Counted from the first letter of the stretch, positions 40,950-50,355 are shown. The stretch: DNA of 64,000 bases from JAUIAI01 sp041396685 (GCA_041396685.1 JAWKYD010000023.1:1-64000); one strand, 5' to 3'. Notes: generated from the sequence alone by a model not told the origin. A program made the numbers and translations.

Positions 40950-41747
40950 GTGACCCCCTCGATGTTGACCGGGTCGATGTTACGTGCGACACTTGGTGCG
41001 GCTCGTGTCCATGCGACAGGCGAGCAAGCAGGTGGCGCGAAACGACGGAGTCATGGCGCCAACGGCGGAGGGCGAACCCAATGCCAGAACGCTGCCCCGG
41101 ATTCGCACGATCAGGCAGCGACGACGCCCAAATCTCATCGCCCCTGACGATCGCGCCCACCCGACGTTCACCGACGAGAACCGCCGCCGCCGATCCAGCG
41201 CTCGCGAGCCTCGCCAGTTTCTGACGAACACGGGCGGGGCCCCAGTACCCCCAGGTTGCCTCAACGCATTGGCGCATCGTTGTCTGGCAGGGCGATCAAC
41301 AGGTGGTAGCTCTAGTCGGAGCAGTTCCTGGATCTCTTCAGCGTTCATCACCATTCGCCATCAGACACCGAGTGCCCTGTCGGCTGAAACGGCATCTCAA
41401 ACGTCTCCACGATAGAAGCAGATCCGCAAAGCAGGCTTCGAAGCAATATGCGCCGGCTTACGGGAATGCCCGACAAGCACGCCTCCATTGCCCGTGACGA
41501 AGCACACGCGAGGCCTTCTCTTACTGGTCAGACGCCGAACGAAGTAGTCGATGGCTGATTCCGGCCCTTCCATCAGGAACCCGCCACCGCCCATGGCCAG
41601 AAACCAGTTCCCAGGGCAACAAATCCGAGAAAGCCGACAACGCAGATGTGTGCCACGCCGAGATGAACGACCGGACATCGAACCGTGTCCGCGACCCTTG
41701 ATCGGTCATCGCCCCGTCTTGGCCACGATGACCTTCATCGAGGCCTT
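40950..41747. other. Gene-poor stretch with one relic
   Basis: About 800 bases without an intact gene. Apart from the peptidase fragment at 41481-41603, I see no coding sequence, RNA or notable repeat. The left end should carry the promoter of the ABC exporter operon. Confidence 0.5.
41481..41603 (-). pseudogene. Fragment of peptidase E-like (S51) gene
   Basis: About 40 codons read FLAMGGGGFLMEGPESAIDY then FVRRLTSKRRPRVCFVTGNGG. This matches the N-terminal strand, the GGGGF loop and the RPRVCFV strand of S51 dipeptidase E-like proteins. The catalytic serine region is absent and the frame continues as unrelated sequence. It is a truncated remnant. Confidence 0.6.
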
Positions 41748-42008
41748 TCACCCCTGCCCCCACAAGCCTTGCACCATGACCGGATAAGTCACCGGCCGAA
41801 ATGCATGGAACCGGATGTCTCTCACATACCGGAAGTCCGTCAACGGGTTCCCCGTTGCTTGGTCAACCACCGAAAGCTGAACCGAGGAGCGCGCTCCACC
41901 ATCGCAGCCGCTCGCCGCTGCACCACATCCAGAGAGGATCGCGAACCAGTAGACAAGGGTTATTCGGACAAACCGCGTACAGGGCTTAACGCCGAAAGCC
42001 CGCATCAT
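41748..42008 (-). CDS. Small predicted lipoprotein
   Basis: 86 residues with a hydrophobic N-terminus (FVRITLVYWFAILSGC) ending in a lipobox-like LSGC. About 55 residues follow, including SVQLSVVDQATGNPLTDFRYV. The ATG overlaps the DUF4019 stop by four bases, which supports it as a real gene of a two-gene operon. It may be truncated, because the 3' side runs into degraded sequence. Confidence 0.45.
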   Translation of the reverse strand: MMRAFGVKPCTRFVRITLVYWFAILSGCGAAASGCDGGARSSVQLSVVDQATGNPLTDFRYVRDIRFHAFRPVTYPVMVQGLWGQG

Positions 42009-42403
42009 GTCAGGTGGTAGCCCGAAACCCTGTACGAGCCATCGGCTTCCCGAACCGGCGTCACCCGCTCGGTCAGCGCCGTCCCGTTCGCAAACTTTGA
42101 ATCGAACTCCAAGACAACGTACTCGCCATCTGGTGCGCCTTGCAGCTGTGTCATCGGTGTCGAGCGCGAGAGCTTGCGAGACATTGCCCGCCCAAGTGGA
42201 CCTCTCGCATCGGCGAGCTTCTGAATGAAGTCATCGGCGCTGATGGCGCCGCGCGCGAACGCCGACAGCCCGTGCCACGAATCCCGGTACTTCCCGGAAT
42301 CCACCAGTGCCAACCAAGTCAGCGCGGCAGCACTGGCCGAAAGCGATTCATTGGCCATCAGATCTCCTGCCAATCCGACCCATTCGTGAATGGTCGTTGC
42401 CAC
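42005..42403 (-). CDS. DUF4019-like protein
   Basis: 132 residues. WLALVDSGKYRDSWHGLSAFARGAIS, RGPLGRAMSRKL, GAPDGEYVVLEFDSKF and the C-terminal READGSYRVSGYHL are the conserved blocks of DUF4019. These are small proteins of unknown function, often secreted. This copy has no signal peptide with the chosen start. It is followed by a small lipoprotein with a four-base overlap and diverges from the iron-uptake operon. Confidence 0.75.
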   Translation of the reverse strand: MATTIHEWVGLAGDLMANESLSASAAALTWLALVDSGKYRDSWHGLSAFARGAISADDFIQKLADARGPLGRAMSRKLSRSTPMTQLQGAPDGEYVVLEFDSKFANGTALTERVTPVREADGSYRVSGYHLT

Positions 42404-42508
42404 AAAACAGTCTTGCTCAGTCTACGACGCCGGGGTCGGACGGATGTATTCCCTATTCGGCCTATTCCTCCCGCCGCACCATTGGCCAGACCGTTGCATC
42501 CAATTGCC

Positions 42509-42527
42509 AATGCGAACGCTTTGCATT
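42509..42527 (+). promoter_or_regulatory. Putative Fur box of the iron-uptake operon
   Basis: AATGCgAAcgcTTtGCATT is a 19-bp imperfect palindrome that keeps the outer AATG/CATT and inner AA/TT positions of the Fur consensus. It lies 35 bases before the cupredoxin gene. An iron-responsive operator would suit the function of the operon. Confidence 0.45.
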
Positions 42528-42561
42528 ACGATTTGATGCCAGTCACCGATCCAGGATCATC

Positions 42562-42897
42562 ATGACCCGCCTCAACGCCTTCATCACTGCCGCCCTGCTG
42601 ACCATTGCGCCCCTGGGCGCCGCGCAGGCCGCCGATCCGGAAGCCATGCTCATCATCAAGAACCACCGCTTCGAACCCGCGGAGCTGACGCTGCCCGCTG
42701 GCCAGCGGATCAAGCTCGTCGTGCACAACCAGGACACCACGCCCGAGGAATTCGAGAGCCACAGCCTGAACCGCGAGAAGGTCATTCCCGGCGGAGCCAA
42801 GGCGACCATCTATATCGGCCCGTTGAAACCCGGCCGCTATAGCTTTGTCGGCGAGTTCAATGAAGCCACGGCCCAAGGCGCCGTGATCGTCCAGTAG
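42562..42897 (+). CDS. Periplasmic cupredoxin-domain protein of the iron uptake system
   Basis: 111 residues. The signal peptide MTRLNAFITAALLTIAPLGAAQA is followed by a compact cupredoxin domain: LIIKNHRFEPAELTLPAGQRIKLVVHNQD, FESHSLNREKVIPG and KPGRYSFVGEFNE. Such proteins, related to the EfeO N-terminal domain, accompany FTR1-type permeases and may oxidise or hand over ferrous iron using copper. The classical Cys ligand is absent, so metal binding differs from plastocyanin. It lies 15 bases before the FTR1 gene. Confidence 0.85.
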   Translation: MTRLNAFITAALLTIAPLGAAQAADPEAMLIIKNHRFEPAELTLPAGQRIKLVVHNQDTTPEEFESHSLNREKVIPGGAKATIYIGPLKPGRYSFVGEFNEATAQGAVIVQ

Positions 42898-42912
42898 CGG
42901 AGCATTGCAGCG

Positions 42913-43731
42913 ATGTTCGCCACCGCCCTGATCGTATTTCGCGAGTCGCTCGAGGCCGCCTTGTTCATTGGCGTGATCGCCGCGGCAACGCGCGGCATGG
43001 CGGGCCGACAGAACTGGCTGAGCGCCGGCGTCGGCGCCGGCGTGCTGGGCGCCATCGTGCTGGCGCTGCTCGCGCAGCGCATCAGCGGCTGGCTCGATGG
43101 TCTGGGGCAGGACATCGTCAACATCGGTGTGCTGTCGCTGGCGCTGGCTTTGCTGCTCTGGCATTGCGTGTGGGTCACGACACACACGCGCCAGATGGTC
43201 AGCGAGGCCCGCCTGCTCGGGCAGGCCGTGCAGCAGAAGCAACGCACCCCTTGGGCCCTTCTCGCCGTGGTGGCCCTGGCCGTGCTGCGCGAGGGTGCCG
43301 AGACCGTGCTCTTCGTCGGCGGCGCCATGACCGGCAGCGGCACCGTGCAGTCGGCCTCGATCCTGGCGGCGGGTGGCATGGGCCTGGTCGCCGGCGCGCT
43401 GGTTGGGGTCGTTCTGTATTTCGGCCTGACGCGCATCCCGACGCGCCATGTGTTCTCGGTCACCAACCTTTTGATCGCGCTGCTGGCGGGGTCACTGGCG
43501 AGCCAGCTCGTGCGCGCGCTGGCGCAGGCGGGCTTCATCGAGCGCTGGACCCAGCCGCTCTGGGACAGCTCGCAACTGCTGTCGCCCGACTCCGCCCTGG
43601 GCACCCTGCTTCACGGGCTGGTCGGCTACGACGCCCGGCCGTCGGCGGCGCAGCTGGCGGCCTATGCCGCCGTGCTGCTGGTCATCGCCGCCGGCACACG
43701 CCTGCTCAGAAGCGATCCGCGTACCTCATAG
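42913..43731 (+). CDS. FTR1-family iron permease (EfeU-like)
   Basis: 272 residues with seven predicted membrane helices. Both REXXE iron-binding motifs are present: R10-E11-S-L-E14 in FRESLEAALF, and R126-E127-G-A-E130 in LREGAETVLF. The permease moves iron across the inner membrane, in EfeUOB-like systems after oxidation. It is co-transcribed with the cupredoxin gene. No EfeB-type peroxidase follows. Confidence 0.93.
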   Translation: MFATALIVFRESLEAALFIGVIAAATRGMAGRQNWLSAGVGAGVLGAIVLALLAQRISGWLDGLGQDIVNIGVLSLALALLLWHCVWVTTHTRQMVSEARLLGQAVQQKQRTPWALLAVVALAVLREGAETVLFVGGAMTGSGTVQSASILAAGGMGLVAGALVGVVLYFGLTRIPTRHVFSVTNLLIALLAGSLASQLVRALAQAGFIERWTQPLWDSSQLLSPDSALGTLLHGLVGYDARPSAAQLAAYAAVLLVIAAGTRLLRSDPRTS

Positions 43732-43767
43732 GGCGCACGGCAGCGGCGCGGACCTGCGGGTGCCCGT

Positions 43768-44697
43768 TCAGCCGTAGAGTGCGCCCAGCTCGCGCGCCAG
43801 GAAATCGTAGACGAAGCGGATGCGGCGGTTGCCCCGGATCTCCCGGTGCACCGCCAACCAGACGGGCAGCGAGGCGGTCGGCAACGGCAGCGGCACGATG
43901 ACCAGATCGGGGTCGCTGCGCGGCCAGCTCTCGGTCAGAAAACCAATGCCCAGTCCGGCGCGCACCGCCGCCATCTGCACGACGTAGTCGTCGCTACGGA
44001 AGTTGCGCGGCACGGCATCGGGCAAGTGCCCGAGCGATATGGCGAGCCGACGCATCTGCTCGACGACGGCGGTGTCGTGATCGGGCCCGATCAGACGGTG
44101 TTGGAGCAGGTCGGGCAGCGAACGCGGCAGACCGTGACGGGCGATGTAGTCGCGGTGGGCCACGGCGACCACCGGCACCTTGCCGATGCGGCGCGCGATC
44201 AGGCTCCCCTGCTCGGGATCGACCATGCGCACCGCAATGTCGGCATCACGGCGCAGCAGATTGCTGACCTCATCCGAGGCCACCAGCGCGATGTCGATCT
44301 CGGGCGCTTCGATCTGCAAGGCCGCGATCATGCGCGGCAGCACATGCACCGCGAACTTGCGACTCGCGGTGATCCGCACCAGCCCGGCCATCTCGCCCGG
44401 GCCAGAGGCGGCCGCGGCAGCCAGGCGTTCGGCACCCTGCTGCATGCGCCGGGCTTCGGCGGCGATGCGCCGTGCGGCATCGGTGGGAGTGACGCCCCGC
44501 CCCGTGCGCTCGAACAGGGGCTGGCCGATCTGACGTTCGAAGGCCTCGATCTGACGCCCCACGGTGGGCTGGGTGCTGCCCAGTCGCCGGGCGGCACCCA
44601 GCAGGCTGCCGGCGTCGAGCACGGCGAGAAACGATCGCACCAATGTCCAGTCGAAGCTCGTGGCGGTCAGGGAATCGGGGGCGGGAGCGCGCGGCAT
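43768..44697 (-). CDS. LysR-family transcriptional regulator
   Basis: 309 residues from ATG 44697, chosen because GGAAC precedes it; ATGs at 44718 and 44766 would give longer N-termini. The winged HTH reads WTLVRSFLAVLDAGSLLGAARRLGSTQPTVGRQIEAFERQIG. The rest is a LysR substrate-binding domain. It diverges from the Acg-like nitroreductase gene and probably controls it, perhaps also the pirin gene behind it. LysR and pirin genes are frequent neighbours. Confidence 0.9.
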   Translation of the reverse strand: MPRAPAPDSLTATSFDWTLVRSFLAVLDAGSLLGAARRLGSTQPTVGRQIEAFERQIGQPLFERTGRGVTPTDAARRIAAEARRMQQGAERLAAAAASGPGEMAGLVRITASRKFAVHVLPRMIAALQIEAPEIDIALVASDEVSNLLRRDADIAVRMVDPEQGSLIARRIGKVPVVAVAHRDYIARHGLPRSLPDLLQHRLIGPDHDTAVVEQMRRLAISLGHLPDAVPRNFRSDDYVVQMAAVRAGLGIGFLTESWPRSDPDLVIVPLPLPTASLPVWLAVHREIRGNRRIRFVYDFLARELGALYG

Positions 44698-44854
44698 GAT
44701 CGTTCCGGGTGCAGGCATGTGTGCCGGCGCGCATCCGCTGCCGCGACCGGCTCGTTGAATATACATCTTCGCATATCAGGAATTCCATATTAGGCAATTG
44801 TGCATACACCTGCCACGGCTCAACATGGACGCCTACCCCGACAGGAGTTCCATC

Positions 44855-46072
44855 ATGAGCAAGGCGCAATCCGTGGTACCCGCCGCCCGGCGGCGATTCA
44901 TCCGGCTGGTCGGCGGCGGCACTGTCGCCGCCGCGCTGCCGCTGGCCGGCTGCAGCGCCATGGGCGGCATGCCCGATGTGGCGGTCGCGCCCTGGCGCGG
45001 GCCGGCCGCCGAGACCGAGCTGCGTCGCTGGGCCCTGTCATGGGCGATCCTGGCGCCCAACCCGCACAACCGCCAGCCCTGGCTGGTGTCGCTCGAAGAC
45101 GAAGACGCGCTGGTACTGTCGCTCGACACCGACCGGCTGCTGCCCGAGACCGATCCCTTCAGCCGCCAGATCCTGGTCGGCACCGGTGCATTTCTGGGTC
45201 TGCTCGAACTGGCGGCGCGCCAACGCGGGACCAACCTGGACATCGAGACCTTTCCGGCGGGCGCCTTCGGTGACACGCTCGACGCCCGCCCGGTGGCGCG
45301 GGTTCGCTTCATTCCGGGTGCACCGGTATCCGCCCGGGAAAGTGAACTGTTTGCCCAGGTGCCAAAACGGCACACCTACCGCGAGGCCTACGCAGCCGAC
45401 AATGCCCCGGCCGCGGCGTTCACCGCCTTTCTCGAAGCCGAGAACCGGTCGGGCAAGGCGGGCCTGTCGGCGGGCGTCGTCGGTCGTGCGGACCACGCCC
45501 CCGTGTATGAGCAGCTGAGCTCGATCGCGCGCGAGGCCTGGCGCATCGAACTGTCGACGCCGCACACGATGCGCGAGAGCCTTCAGCTGCTGCGTATCGG
45601 CAGCGACGAAATCGCCCGCCATCGCGACGGCATCAGCATGACGAGCCCGATGATGGTGATGCTGGACACGTTCGGCATGGTGAGCCGAACCGAGCCTTCC
45701 GCACCCGACTCGATGGCAATGAAGATGCAGCTCGACGCCTTCAACGACAACCTGGCCACCACACCCGGCTTCTTCTGGCTGCTGAGCGAGAAAAACGACC
45801 GTGTCACGCAGTTGGCCGCCGGGCGGGCCTATGTGCGGGCGCAGCTCGCCGCGACCCTGTACGGGATGGTCATGCACCCGGTGTCGCAGGCCTTGCAGGA
45901 ATACGCGGAAGTGGCCGGCCCGTACCGGGATGTGCACGAGACCCTGCGCCGGCACGCCGGCCGGCCCGCTGCCACGGCGCAGATGCTCTGCCGCATCGGC
46001 CAGCCGGCCGCCGGCATGGCGGCCGCGACACCGGCGCCACGCCGCGGGTTGGCGGCACACCTCAAGGCGTGA
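44855..46072 (+). CDS. Acg-family FMN-binding nitroreductase, Tat lipoprotein
   Basis: 405 residues. The N-terminus has ARRRFIRLVGGG, a twin-arginine motif, followed by a lipobox-like LPLAGC, so it is probably a Tat-exported lipoprotein. The mature part shows APNPHNRQPWLVSL, typical of Acg/nitroreductase-like FMN proteins. The start ATG 44855 has AGGAG seven bases upstream. The substrate is unknown; related proteins are linked to flavin sequestration or reduction of nitro compounds. It diverges from the LysR gene and precedes the pirin gene by about 180 bases. Confidence 0.85.
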   Translation: MSKAQSVVPAARRRFIRLVGGGTVAAALPLAGCSAMGGMPDVAVAPWRGPAAETELRRWALSWAILAPNPHNRQPWLVSLEDEDALVLSLDTDRLLPETDPFSRQILVGTGAFLGLLELAARQRGTNLDIETFPAGAFGDTLDARPVARVRFIPGAPVSARESELFAQVPKRHTYREAYAADNAPAAAFTAFLEAENRSGKAGLSAGVVGRADHAPVYEQLSSIAREAWRIELSTPHTMRESLQLLRIGSDEIARHRDGISMTSPMMVMLDTFGMVSRTEPSAPDSMAMKMQLDAFNDNLATTPGFFWLLSEKNDRVTQLAAGRAYVRAQLAATLYGMVMHPVSQALQEYAEVAGPYRDVHETLRRHAGRPAATAQMLCRIGQPAAGMAAATPAPRRGLAAHLKA

Positions 46073-46255
46073 GCCGACGCCGCGCGTCGAGCTCACGCGC
46101 CGCAACCAATGTTCGACATTGCCGACCATGAGCCCCTAAAGCCTTCAACCCCGTGCCGCCCGATTGGCCGCAGAATTCTCTCATCGCAAACGAGATTCGC
46201 CATCGCGAGCCGCGTGAAACACTGACCTACTTCATTGCATCGGAAAGGAGCTGTC

Positions 46256-46975
46256 GTGCTTGAAATCCGCAGAGCTGAACACCGGGGCCAGGCCGACCAT
46301 GGTTGGCTGCAATCGCGTCACACCTTCTCATTCGGCAGCTATCGCGATGCCGAGCAGCAGGGGTTTTCCGACCTGCTGGTCATCAACGACGACCGCGTTG
46401 CCCCGGCCCAGGGCTTTGACACGCACGGCCATCGCGACATGGAAATCTTCTCCTATGTGCTCGACGGCGCGCTGGAGCACAAAGACTCCATGGGAACGGG
46501 CTCGGTCATTCGTCCCGGCGACGTGCAGATGATGAGCGCGGGCAAGGGTGTGCAGCACAGCGAGTTCAACCACTCTGACCAGGAACCCGTGCATTTCCTG
46601 CAAATCTGGATCATGACCAACGAGCGCGGCGCGCGGCCGCGCTACCAGCAAGTTCGTTTCGACGAGACGGAGAAGCGCGGTCGCCTGCGCCAGATAATCA
46701 ACCCCCAGGGTACCGACGGCGCCCTGGCCGTGCGCCAGGACGCGCGCGTCTACGCCGGCCTGTTCGACGGCGACGAGGCCACGACACTGGATGTGGGGCC
46801 ACATCGCCATGTGTACGTGCACGTGGCACGTGGCAGCCTCGATGTGAACGGTGAGCGCCTGGGCGAAGGCGATGGTGCGCGCATCCGCAATGCCGGCGCT
46901 CTGCGCTTCGACCGTGGCGACGGTGCGGAAGTCCTGGTGTTCGACCTGCGCCCGAATGAACTGCCCGCCTGGTAA
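46256..46975 (+). CDS. Pirin family protein (YhaK-like)
   Basis: 239 residues with a GTG start after a strong AAAGGAG. The bicupin N-terminal domain has HTFSFGSYRD, FDTHGHRDMEIFSYVLDGALEH and the AGKGVQHSEFNHS block. These provide three histidines and a glutamate for the metal. Pirins are iron-binding cupins; some oxidise quercetin and some act in redox sensing. The function in this organism is open. It lies downstream of the Acg-like gene on the same strand. Confidence 0.93.
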   Translation: MLEIRRAEHRGQADHGWLQSRHTFSFGSYRDAEQQGFSDLLVINDDRVAPAQGFDTHGHRDMEIFSYVLDGALEHKDSMGTGSVIRPGDVQMMSAGKGVQHSEFNHSDQEPVHFLQIWIMTNERGARPRYQQVRFDETEKRGRLRQIINPQGTDGALAVRQDARVYAGLFDGDEATTLDVGPHRHVYVHVARGSLDVNGERLGEGDGARIRNAGALRFDRGDGAEVLVFDLRPNELPAW

Positions 46976-47236
46976 AACGAGCCAGCAGTTCGATCCACCG
47001 CAGTGCCCGACCAAGCCGACTTCGAGATAGCCCACGGCAGGGTCATTTGAATCCGCAAAGATCCACATCGGCACACGCTTGCGGATGGCCGAACCAAGGC
47101 CGCTTCGACGTCTTCGCCCGCCAGCGGCCGGCTGTTGCGGGTGCGCCCGGCGCCGTCAGCGCGGGCCGGGCGGCACGCCCCGCCACGCTCGCCTGGAACC
47201 CGACACTGCCGGGAAGGCGCCCAACCAAGCGTCTCC

Positions 47237-48490
47237 CTAGCGCAGACCCATGCAGTTCGCGTAATAGGTCACCGTCGCCGGCCAGTCGGAGAAGATGCCG
47301 TCGATGCCGACATCGCGCGCCAGCACGTCGAGTGCCAGATACATGTCGCCGTCGCTGCGAATCGCCCGGCCTTCAGGATCGAACCCATAGTAAAAGCCCG
47401 CCTTGCTCGCGCCGGCACGTAAGTCCGCGCGCTCGAAGGTCCAGGTGATGATTCTCAGCCCGACACTCTTGATGTCCTTCGCATAGGCCGAGGGCACGAC
47501 GGAGCCGTTCTCGTCGACACCCAGAAGCGCCGGCATCGGCGGCGCGAAATACCGTACGCCGGCCTCGTAGAGTTCACGGAGCTCGTCGAGCGTCTGGCGG
47601 GGAACGGGCGGATTCGCAGTGGGATCGATGCTGTCCAGGAACACCGCCTGGCTTCCGAATTCGGGCGCGGACTGAAGCCAGTAGAGAATGTCGCGCTTGT
47701 CGAACGATTGCAGCCAGACATGGCGCGGTCGTACGCCGGCCGCGCGCAACTCGTCGATCAGCTTCCGAGCGTACAACGCCTGGCTACCAAAGGTCTGCGC
47801 AATGCGGTCCGCGTCGCCGCCCTTGAGTTCCGGCGTGTGCTTGACGCCCATCGCTTCGTTCAGGGCCAGGCTGTCGCGCAGGCTCATCAAAGTGCCCCGG
47901 CCCGTATACAGATCGGTGCGCCAGGAGGCGGTGCCGCCCAGATAGCCCTTGGCGGTGGTCGCTGCGGGGTCGCGGGCGTCCATCTTCCCGTGCAGTGTGC
48001 GGTACTGCGCGAGCGTCAGATCGCTGGTGCAGCACTTGGGCGCCGGTGACTGATTCGGCCCCGTCCAGGGCACGCTGCACTGCGCATTCAACGGCGTGTC
48101 GACGATGTTCGTCGTCGTGTGCAGATCGCACTCGGAGTGGCGGCAGACAAGCTCGCCATCCTTGGTGAACGTGACATCGCATTCGACGATGCCCGCGCCC
48201 ATCTTCGCACCCGCTTCATAGGATTCCCGCGTGTGTTCGGGGAACTGCAACGCCGCGCCCCGGTGCCCGATCGAGAAGTCGGTGCGATAGAAGGGGCCCT
48301 TGGCGCACTGCTCGAGCCTGCGCTTCAGCGGCCCATCCTGCATGCCGTCGACCAGATAGAACGGTCGAGGTCCGAGTTCGATTTTTCCGGCGGAATCGCC
48401 ATGGCCGTGGCGACCGTCGCCGGCCCACGACGAAGCGGATTGAATGAGAAACGCCACGGCGAGCAGCCGGGCAAACGTTTGAACTCGCAT
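47237..48490 (-). CDS. Secreted glycerophosphodiester phosphodiesterase family protein
   Basis: 417 residues. The signal peptide MRVQTFARLLAVAFLIQSASSWA precedes a GDPD TIM barrel. FSIGHRGAALQFPEHTRESYEAGAKMGAGIVECDVTFTKDGELVCRH holds the catalytic His, the Arg and the Glu-x-Asp metal ligands, with the later His in CRHSECDLH. The C-terminal GIDGIFSDWPATVTYY completes the fold. It would hydrolyse glycerophosphodiesters in the periplasm or outside the cell to glycerol-3-phosphate and an alcohol. The length exceeds that of the basic GDPD (~250) through an internal ~100-residue insert. It appears monocistronic. Confidence 0.9.
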   Translation of the reverse strand: MRVQTFARLLAVAFLIQSASSWAGDGRHGHGDSAGKIELGPRPFYLVDGMQDGPLKRRLEQCAKGPFYRTDFSIGHRGAALQFPEHTRESYEAGAKMGAGIVECDVTFTKDGELVCRHSECDLHTTTNIVDTPLNAQCSVPWTGPNQSPAPKCCTSDLTLAQYRTLHGKMDARDPAATTAKGYLGGTASWRTDLYTGRGTLMSLRDSLALNEAMGVKHTPELKGGDADRIAQTFGSQALYARKLIDELRAAGVRPRHVWLQSFDKRDILYWLQSAPEFGSQAVFLDSIDPTANPPVPRQTLDELRELYEAGVRYFAPPMPALLGVDENGSVVPSAYAKDIKSVGLRIITWTFERADLRAGASKAGFYYGFDPEGRAIRSDGDMYLALDVLARDVGIDGIFSDWPATVTYYANCMGLR

Positions 48491-48624
48491 CGCTCACTCC
48501 TGGATCGGGACGATGCGAATACTGTAGCGCTGGGGCATGAAGCCCAGGTGACGACGGTCGAATCAGGAAATGGCGACAGGTCTCGCTAGCGCTCTCGATC
48601 TCCTGATCGAGCTCGGCGACCAGC

Positions 48625-49779
48625 GTGTTGGGCTCATCAGGTTGCACATACGCGCGTACACGGTCAGACTTTCGCCATCGAACCGATCGGAAGTGCCACA
48701 CGCCCGACCCGAAGCCGACCATCCGGTACTGCAGGGCCCCAGATGGTCGATCGATCGCATGGGCGTCCGTCGGCGAGGGCCCGGGTCTGGTCTTTTGCAC
48801 CCCGATCAGCCATGTCGCCGAATTCCCGCGCAGTGTGTTCTGGGCGCCCTTCGCGGCCATTGCACGAGGGCGCCGATTCATCTTCTATGACGGTCGCGGT
48901 TCCGGACTGTCCGAACGTGAGTTCGAGCGAATCTCGCTCGAGAGCTTCGTCGAAGACCTGTCGAGCGTCGTCGATGCGACCGGGCTCGAACAGTTTGCGC
49001 TGTTCGCAGACATGCCCGGGTCACCGGCCGCGATCTCCTACACGGCCCGATTCCCGCAGCGCGTCGAACGCCTGGCCGTGTTCGCTGGATACGCCCGCGG
49101 ATTCATTCACCGAAGCCCGAGCGCCGCTGACCTCGCCAAGAGAGAACTGGTGCTGAGCGCGCTCGAGATGGGTGACGCTTCGGCACATTCGGCCTTCTGG
49201 CAACTCAACGTCCGCGACGGCCTGCCCGATCTGTCACCGCAGGAGCACGCTGATGTCGACGAGATCTTTCATCGCATTGCGTCGGGGCGCGTGTTCGCAG
49301 CGGCAACCCGGGCGGGCAGCGAAGCCAACGTCGTCGAGAAAGCGAGGCAGATCCGTTGCGCGACGCTGGTCGTGCATCCCGCGCGCTCGGCACGCGTCCC
49401 CATCGAGGAAGCGCGTTTGCTCGCAAGCCTGATACCGGATGCACGGTTTCTTCCGGTCGACAGCAGCAACTGGTTGATACGGCGAAGCGACCCGGTGTTC
49501 GACGAGGTCGTCGCCGCGTTCCGGGATTTCCTGGCCGAGGGAGACCGGATATCAACGGCAGAGTCACTCGCCGCGGCGAGTCTCACCGCTCGTGAGCGTG
49601 ACGTGCTCGAACTGCTGGCTCAGGGCCTCGACAACCTACAAATTGCCGCCCATCTGGATCTGTCCGAGAAAACCGTGCGCAACCGCGTCTCGATGATCTT
49701 CGACAAGCTCGAGGTCGAGAACCGCGGCCAGGCCATCGTCAAGGCGCGCGAGGCCGGCATGGGGCGAAAGCCCGGCTGA
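48625..49779 (+). CDS. LuxR-type regulator with N-terminal alpha/beta-hydrolase-like domain
   Basis: 384 residues from the first in-frame GTG; the true start is uncertain because homology begins only at about residue 34 (IRYCRAPDGRSIAWASVG). Residues ~34-310 form an alpha/beta-hydrolase fold. At the nucleophile elbow the expected G-x-S-x-G is A-D-M-P-G, with Met130 in place of serine, so it is probably a ligand sensor without esterase activity. The C-terminal LuxR HTH (SLTARERDVLELLAQGLDNLQIAAHLDLSEKTVRNRVS) is intact. A decayed copy of this HTH lies at 38556-38686. Confidence 0.85.
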   Translation: MLGSSGCTYARTRSDFRHRTDRKCHTPDPKPTIRYCRAPDGRSIAWASVGEGPGLVFCTPISHVAEFPRSVFWAPFAAIARGRRFIFYDGRGSGLSEREFERISLESFVEDLSSVVDATGLEQFALFADMPGSPAAISYTARFPQRVERLAVFAGYARGFIHRSPSAADLAKRELVLSALEMGDASAHSAFWQLNVRDGLPDLSPQEHADVDEIFHRIASGRVFAAATRAGSEANVVEKARQIRCATLVVHPARSARVPIEEARLLASLIPDARFLPVDSSNWLIRRSDPVFDEVVAAFRDFLAEGDRISTAESLAAASLTARERDVLELLAQGLDNLQIAAHLDLSEKTVRNRVSMIFDKLEVENRGQAIVKAREAGMGRKPG

Positions 49780-49938
49780 CCGCATTCAGGGACAGTAGTC
49801 CCGGCTCGCCCGGTTGCAATGGGCCTCCTTGCTCTTGTCCCAGGGACTTGCGCCTCACGACACAGTAGGCCCGGCGCAGTCAAATGTCTCCCATGGCGTT
49901 GCCGTTCCTGCGGCGCCGACTTCAAGGGAGATCCGACC

Positions 49939-50178
49939 ATGAACAAGCTGCTGAAGGCACTCCACCGTTTCCTCACGCCGCGCTTCACTTCGAACGGCAC
50001 CCACAATGCCGCTACCCGCCAAGCCAACGCCGTCGTCGCCAGGCGGGCAAGCCGCCAACCCTTCGATCTGCCTGAGTACGAACGGATCGAAACGATCGAC
50101 GGCCGTCGGTTCAGCGGCAAAGCGCACCCGATCGACTGCGAATATGAAGTGATGAGAGCCTTGTCCCGGATCTTGTGA
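49939..50178 (+). CDS. Small protein of unknown function
   Basis: 79 residues, basic in the first half (KLLKALHRFLTPRF, VVARRASRQPFDLPEYERI). The ATG at 49939 has GGGAGA at good spacing. No family recognised. It could be an orphan small protein between the LuxR gene and the IS remnant. Confidence 0.5.
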   Translation: MNKLLKALHRFLTPRFTSNGTHNAATRQANAVVARRASRQPFDLPEYERIETIDGRRFSGKAHPIDCEYEVMRALSRIL

Positions 50179-50182
50179 GAGC

Positions 50183-50355
50183 AGTGCCAACGCGGTGATG
50201 TTGGTGCATCGAGCGCCGACGGGACTTGGCGCACTGCCGGCCGTACGTGCAGAACTGCGTGTAGGCCCAGGTGCGCGGGCCCTCGTGCTCGGCGCAATAC
50301 GCCTGCCAGAGCAGCATCAAGGTCACGCCCTTGCGGCGCAACTCAACTTTGATGC
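50183..50355 (-). pseudogene. Remnant of IS21-family transposase (IstA-like)
   Basis: About 57 codons read IKVELRRKGVTLMLLWQAYC, followed by HEGPRTWAYTQFC and then RQCAKSRRRSMHQHHR. This matches the segment of IstA that precedes the DDE catalytic core. The DDE residues, IstB and terminal repeats are missing. It marks an old insertion of an IS21-type element between the small protein gene and the kinase. Confidence 0.6.

Noticed and set aside
44763..44800. AT-rich GGAATTCC-containing site between LysR and the Acg-like gene as LysR operator
   Set aside because: The flanks are not symmetrical in a way that clearly supports a T-N11-A LysR box, so it was not listed as a feature.
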